Origin: Haliclona indistincta
Lineage: Eukaryota; Porifera; Demospongiae; Haplosclerida; Chalinidae
NCBI GenBank assembly: GCA_964017065.1
Contig: OZ024792.1
Location: 1,363,363 to 1,427,362 of the forward strand
DNA: 64,000 nucleotides
Reading direction: 5' to 3'
The notes below the pieces were generated by a model. That model was given only the letters and a program-made list of their open reading frames with translations, searched no databases and was not told the DNA's origin. The translations under genes and the position numbers were made by a program. Position 1 is the first letter of the stretch, and every line of letters starts with the position of its first letter. Of the stretch, positions 61,589 to 64,000 are shown piece after piece.

Positions 61589-62400
61589 CTGAGGAGAGAC
61601 AGATAGACAAGTCATAGCATTAAACCAAAGAATCTTGTGACACTGGATTTTGCTAGACCCATCATTAATCACACTGAAATCAATAACCTGAAACTGTACC
61701 ATAGCAGTGAAGTACGAAACATTTTATTCATTATATCATTGATAAAATTAGTACCTGCTAATAATAGTAATAGTGACTAACTCACTAAAATTTAGTGTTC
61801 AAAATTATCATGGTTAGAGAATGAGAACAACATAGGAATGATTTTGGCAGTCGCTGGAAGCTGCAACAGTACTGTTGTTGTAGTCATACATCAATGTTGT
61901 GATCACTAATTTTTGTGCACTAATCAAACACACAAGTTTTGAAAACTCTGCACCTTCTTGTCTACCTTTCCTGCTTTGCAGCATGCTGGCTGTTTGAGAA
62001 ATGAAAATGCATGCATGTTTGCGAACTTAATTAACATGTATGAATAAAAAGAAATGCCAAACAAAATGGGTGTTTTTACACAAATTTGCTGCTTAAAGTT
62101 ATGGAAAGTGATTAGCACTAAAATGGTCTATACTGGTAGTTCTGTTTGTGAATATTAATTTGTGTATGTTTTTATAACTTTTAGTTTCATGACTGGCTAC
62201 ACCGAGGCATCAGCACTTTGGTGCTTTCATTCCTTGTTGGTTTACATTGGCAGATTTCTTCACCCCTACATCCTTTTCATTTCGTTAGATATCTTTTTTA
62301 ATTTTCTTATACATAGTTTCAAAAGTAGTTAGACCATACCACGTGACTTTCGACCAATCAGATTGCTCAAATAGTGTGCATTAAATAGCTTAATGCACAT
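61589..62400 (+). other. Non-coding sequence, nothing recognised
   Basis: AT-rich sequence with no convincing exon on either strand. If the TGF-beta receptor-like exon is real, part of this is its upstream intron. A palindromic gtgcattaaatagcttaatgcac lies at ~62375-62397. Confidence 0.4.
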
Positions 62401-62665
62401 TTAAGCCAGGATTACCCGAACTATTCTTTCTTGCTGCCCTTTGCACAATATAATCTACAGTGTCCTGGCTATCTACAGTGTCCTGACGTGAATTCAGCTT
62501 GTGTACAGCCACTGATATAGGGATCTATGGTCTGTTAGCAAGTCGATCATGCTACCATTCCATGCTTGTTCCTTGTTAGTTTACTATGCATTGTGAACCA
62601 GTGGTAGATTTCACAACCCTACATTCTTTTGATTTCGATAGAAAATCTTTTTAATTTCTTGTTTG
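62225..62665 (+). repeat. Pair of degenerate direct repeats
   Basis: 62228-62312 (ttccttgttggtttac...ttcacccctacatccttttc) resembles 62568-62665 (ttccttgttagtttac...ttcacaaccctacattctttt) in the same orientation, with substitutions and indels. They bracket the left copy of the 70-bp inverted repeat. Origin unknown; possibly two fragments of one interspersed element. Confidence 0.4.
62401..62470 (+). repeat. 70-bp inverted repeat, left copy
   Basis: ttaagccagg...tgtcctggct is the reverse complement of 63614-63683 with a single mismatch over 70 bases. It is followed by a partial tandem echo, atctacagtgtcctg. Confidence 0.9.
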
Positions 62666-63613
62666 TGTCCCTTTTTAGTGCAGTGCAGTTCATCGCACAT
62701 GCTGAGCCGTCTTTGTTTCCACCATTGGTTTAGTTTTCCTGTTGTTGATGGCTTTTCTTTATTATTAACAATTGTAAACTTGTAGCAAAAAATAATCGTT
62801 ATGATATTATCAGCTCGCCTACGCATACATGCATGCAGGAATTGCACACGAGCCACGCCCACACTAGTTTGTCGACCTGTACGGCGGTTATAATCTGGCA
62901 AGCGCAGAATGATGATCCTATAGCTTGCCGCTCCTCGAAGACTCCAGACAGATATGTGTTCTCCGTGGTCCATACGGCGCGGAGGTACTCAAGCTAGTGC
63001 TTGGCAAATAACAAAAAAATACACTAAAATTATAAGTATACAGTAACACACAGCACAAAAATTAAGGTTTCGCACAGGTTTCGCACATTTTTTAAGGGTG
63101 GAATTCCCAAACATCAGGATTACGAATATTTTGGTTTCTACTGTTAGCTGAAGGCTTGCTCAGTCTCACTGATCACCCAAGAAAGTCGTCATTCGTCTTG
63201 TGGGCGTAGCAAGCCCCACCCAATGACGAAAAGTTGCGTTTCTTTCCTGAGCATGCAACACCCACACAAATTAATGTCAGACATAAACTTTGGTAAACAA
63301 GGAAGAAACGTATGTATGGGATTTTGCAAAAAGGTCTCTGTCTGTAAGTTACAGAGGGGCGAATATTTAATGAGAAGACACGATTTCGGCAAAAATTCCC
63401 TACCAGCAAGAGCGATGGAAGAAGATACATCTACTTTTGCCAGAGCGCCAAAAAATGCCACCTCTCGCCCTCCCACCCTCCCCATGACCCACCCACCCAC
63501 CCCTATGTGGGTCTCTCGTGATTACTGAGTACGAAATAATTTTGTTTCAAATACGGCAAGTGCTATTTGAGTGTGGGTATACACCCATTTTCCATGTAAA
63601 ACGGGCAAGTATT
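62471..63613 (+). other. Spacer between the 70-bp inverted repeats
   Basis: 1.14 kb with no recognisable protein. The open frames on both strands, of up to 120 codons, show no family features. A C-rich stretch (ccctcccacc...) lies at ~63468-63505. Confidence 0.4.
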
Positions 63614-63683
63614 AGCCAGGACACTGTAGATTATATTGTGCAAAGGGCAGCAAGAAAGAATAGTTCGGGTATTCCTGGCTTAA
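63614..63683 (+). repeat. 70-bp inverted repeat, right copy
   Basis: Reverse complement of 62401-62470 (69 of 70 identical). The pair could be ends of one 1.28-kb element or two independently inserted copies in opposite orientation; similarity does not continue beyond the 70 bp on either side. Confidence 0.9.
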
Positions 63684-63736
63684 AAGACGAAAAGTTAGAT
63701 AAAGAAACAACATCATAACTTAAACTGTTCCAAAGT

Positions 63737-64000
63737 TTAGTTGAAGATCTGAGGGAAAGAAAGAAGCGGAGAATTGATTAGATAACTGGCGATACTTAGG
63801 AAATGGGGTGATCTAGTTGAATATGGACTAGAATCGAAATGTATGGGAGCATCAGGGAAGTCCACAAGGGAATGAACAATTTTGTAAAAAGTACAAATTT
63901 TTAAGTGGGACCTTCTATCCTGAAGAGATGGTACTTTTTTGAGAGAGAAGTAGGTCGTAAGATGCATCCCACCTTTTAGTACAGGCTATGGGAGCAAATT
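63737..64000 (-). pseudogene. Non-LTR retrotransposon (LINE) reverse-transcriptase C-terminal remnant
   Basis: Minus-strand frames read KRWDASYDLLL and, after a frame change, VPSLQDRRSHLKICTFYKIV followed by HSLVDFPDAPI and a stop. The sequence C-x-(K)RWDASYxxLL...LQxRRxxLKLxxLYKIVHGLVDFP is a common C-terminal signature of CR1/Jockey-like LINE proteins in invertebrates. The frameshift shows decay. The element's upstream part would lie beyond the right edge. Confidence 0.65.

Noticed and set aside
62611..62973. 120-codon minus-strand frame
   Set aside because: Composition is low and no motif is recognisable. It crosses the degenerate direct repeat and has no supporting splice sites.
62401..63683. 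CRISPR-like or phage structure
   Set aside because: The context is eukaryotic with introns; only two inverted copies exist and no spacer-repeat array is present.

Overview
The window is eukaryotic and reads as an early-branching animal, most plausibly a demosponge (Amphimedon-like). Supporting signs are a metazoan-type tRNA-Trp, introns of about 50-70 nt with clean GT-AG borders, an Ig-domain receptor gene with phase-1 introns, a TGF-beta type I receptor-like exon, IPT/TIG and Calx-beta domains, and many foldback and MITE-like elements. Species assignment is inference only.

Layout. (1) 1-42802, + strand: the 3' part of one colossal gene. The gene enters from beyond the left edge with an exon ending at 887. 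After a 330-nt intron, a single uninterrupted exon of about 41.6 kb (1218-42802) encodes about 13,860 residues. I count about 103 tandem ~129-residue beta-sandwich units related in pattern to bacterial SbsA/Big_5 Ig-like domains, then three IPT/TIG domains, one Calx-beta-like domain and a short tail. The protein is rich in N-glycosylation sequons and carries Ser-Gly inserts, so it looks like an extracellular adhesive or matrix protein. A tRNA-Trp gene with its own Pol III terminator lies antisense inside the intron. (2) 43171-43746: a 15/17-bp minisatellite. (3) 44511-47226: a ten-exon gene for a type I membrane protein with four Ig-like domains, a transmembrane helix and a Tyr-containing tail. 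(4) 47227-50539: non-coding sequence with at least three inverted-repeat mobile elements. One has a 9-bp target-site duplication and one carries a THAP-like coding fragment. (5) 50540-56922: a second copy of the last ~6.4 kb of the giant gene, 5'-truncated and frameshifted once but otherwise open. (6) 57189-59063: a nested foldback transposon with 9-bp target-site duplications, inserted into the 3' flank of that copy. (7) 59155-61152: an expanded copy of the minisatellite. (8) 61283-61345: a remnant resembling the transmembrane exon of the Ig gene. (9) 61460-61588, - strand: a last exon resembling TGF-beta type I receptor. (10) To 64000: repeats, a 70-bp near-perfect inverted repeat and a LINE reverse-transcriptase C-terminal remnant running off the edge.

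The order giant-gene 3' end, minisatellite, Ig gene occurs twice (36412-47226, then degraded at 50540-61345). This points to one segmental duplication of at least 10 kb, later eroded and invaded by transposons. The same mechanism, copying multi-domain blocks of 5-7 kb, is visible inside the giant exon as a higher-order repeat, and probably explains how the gene grew.
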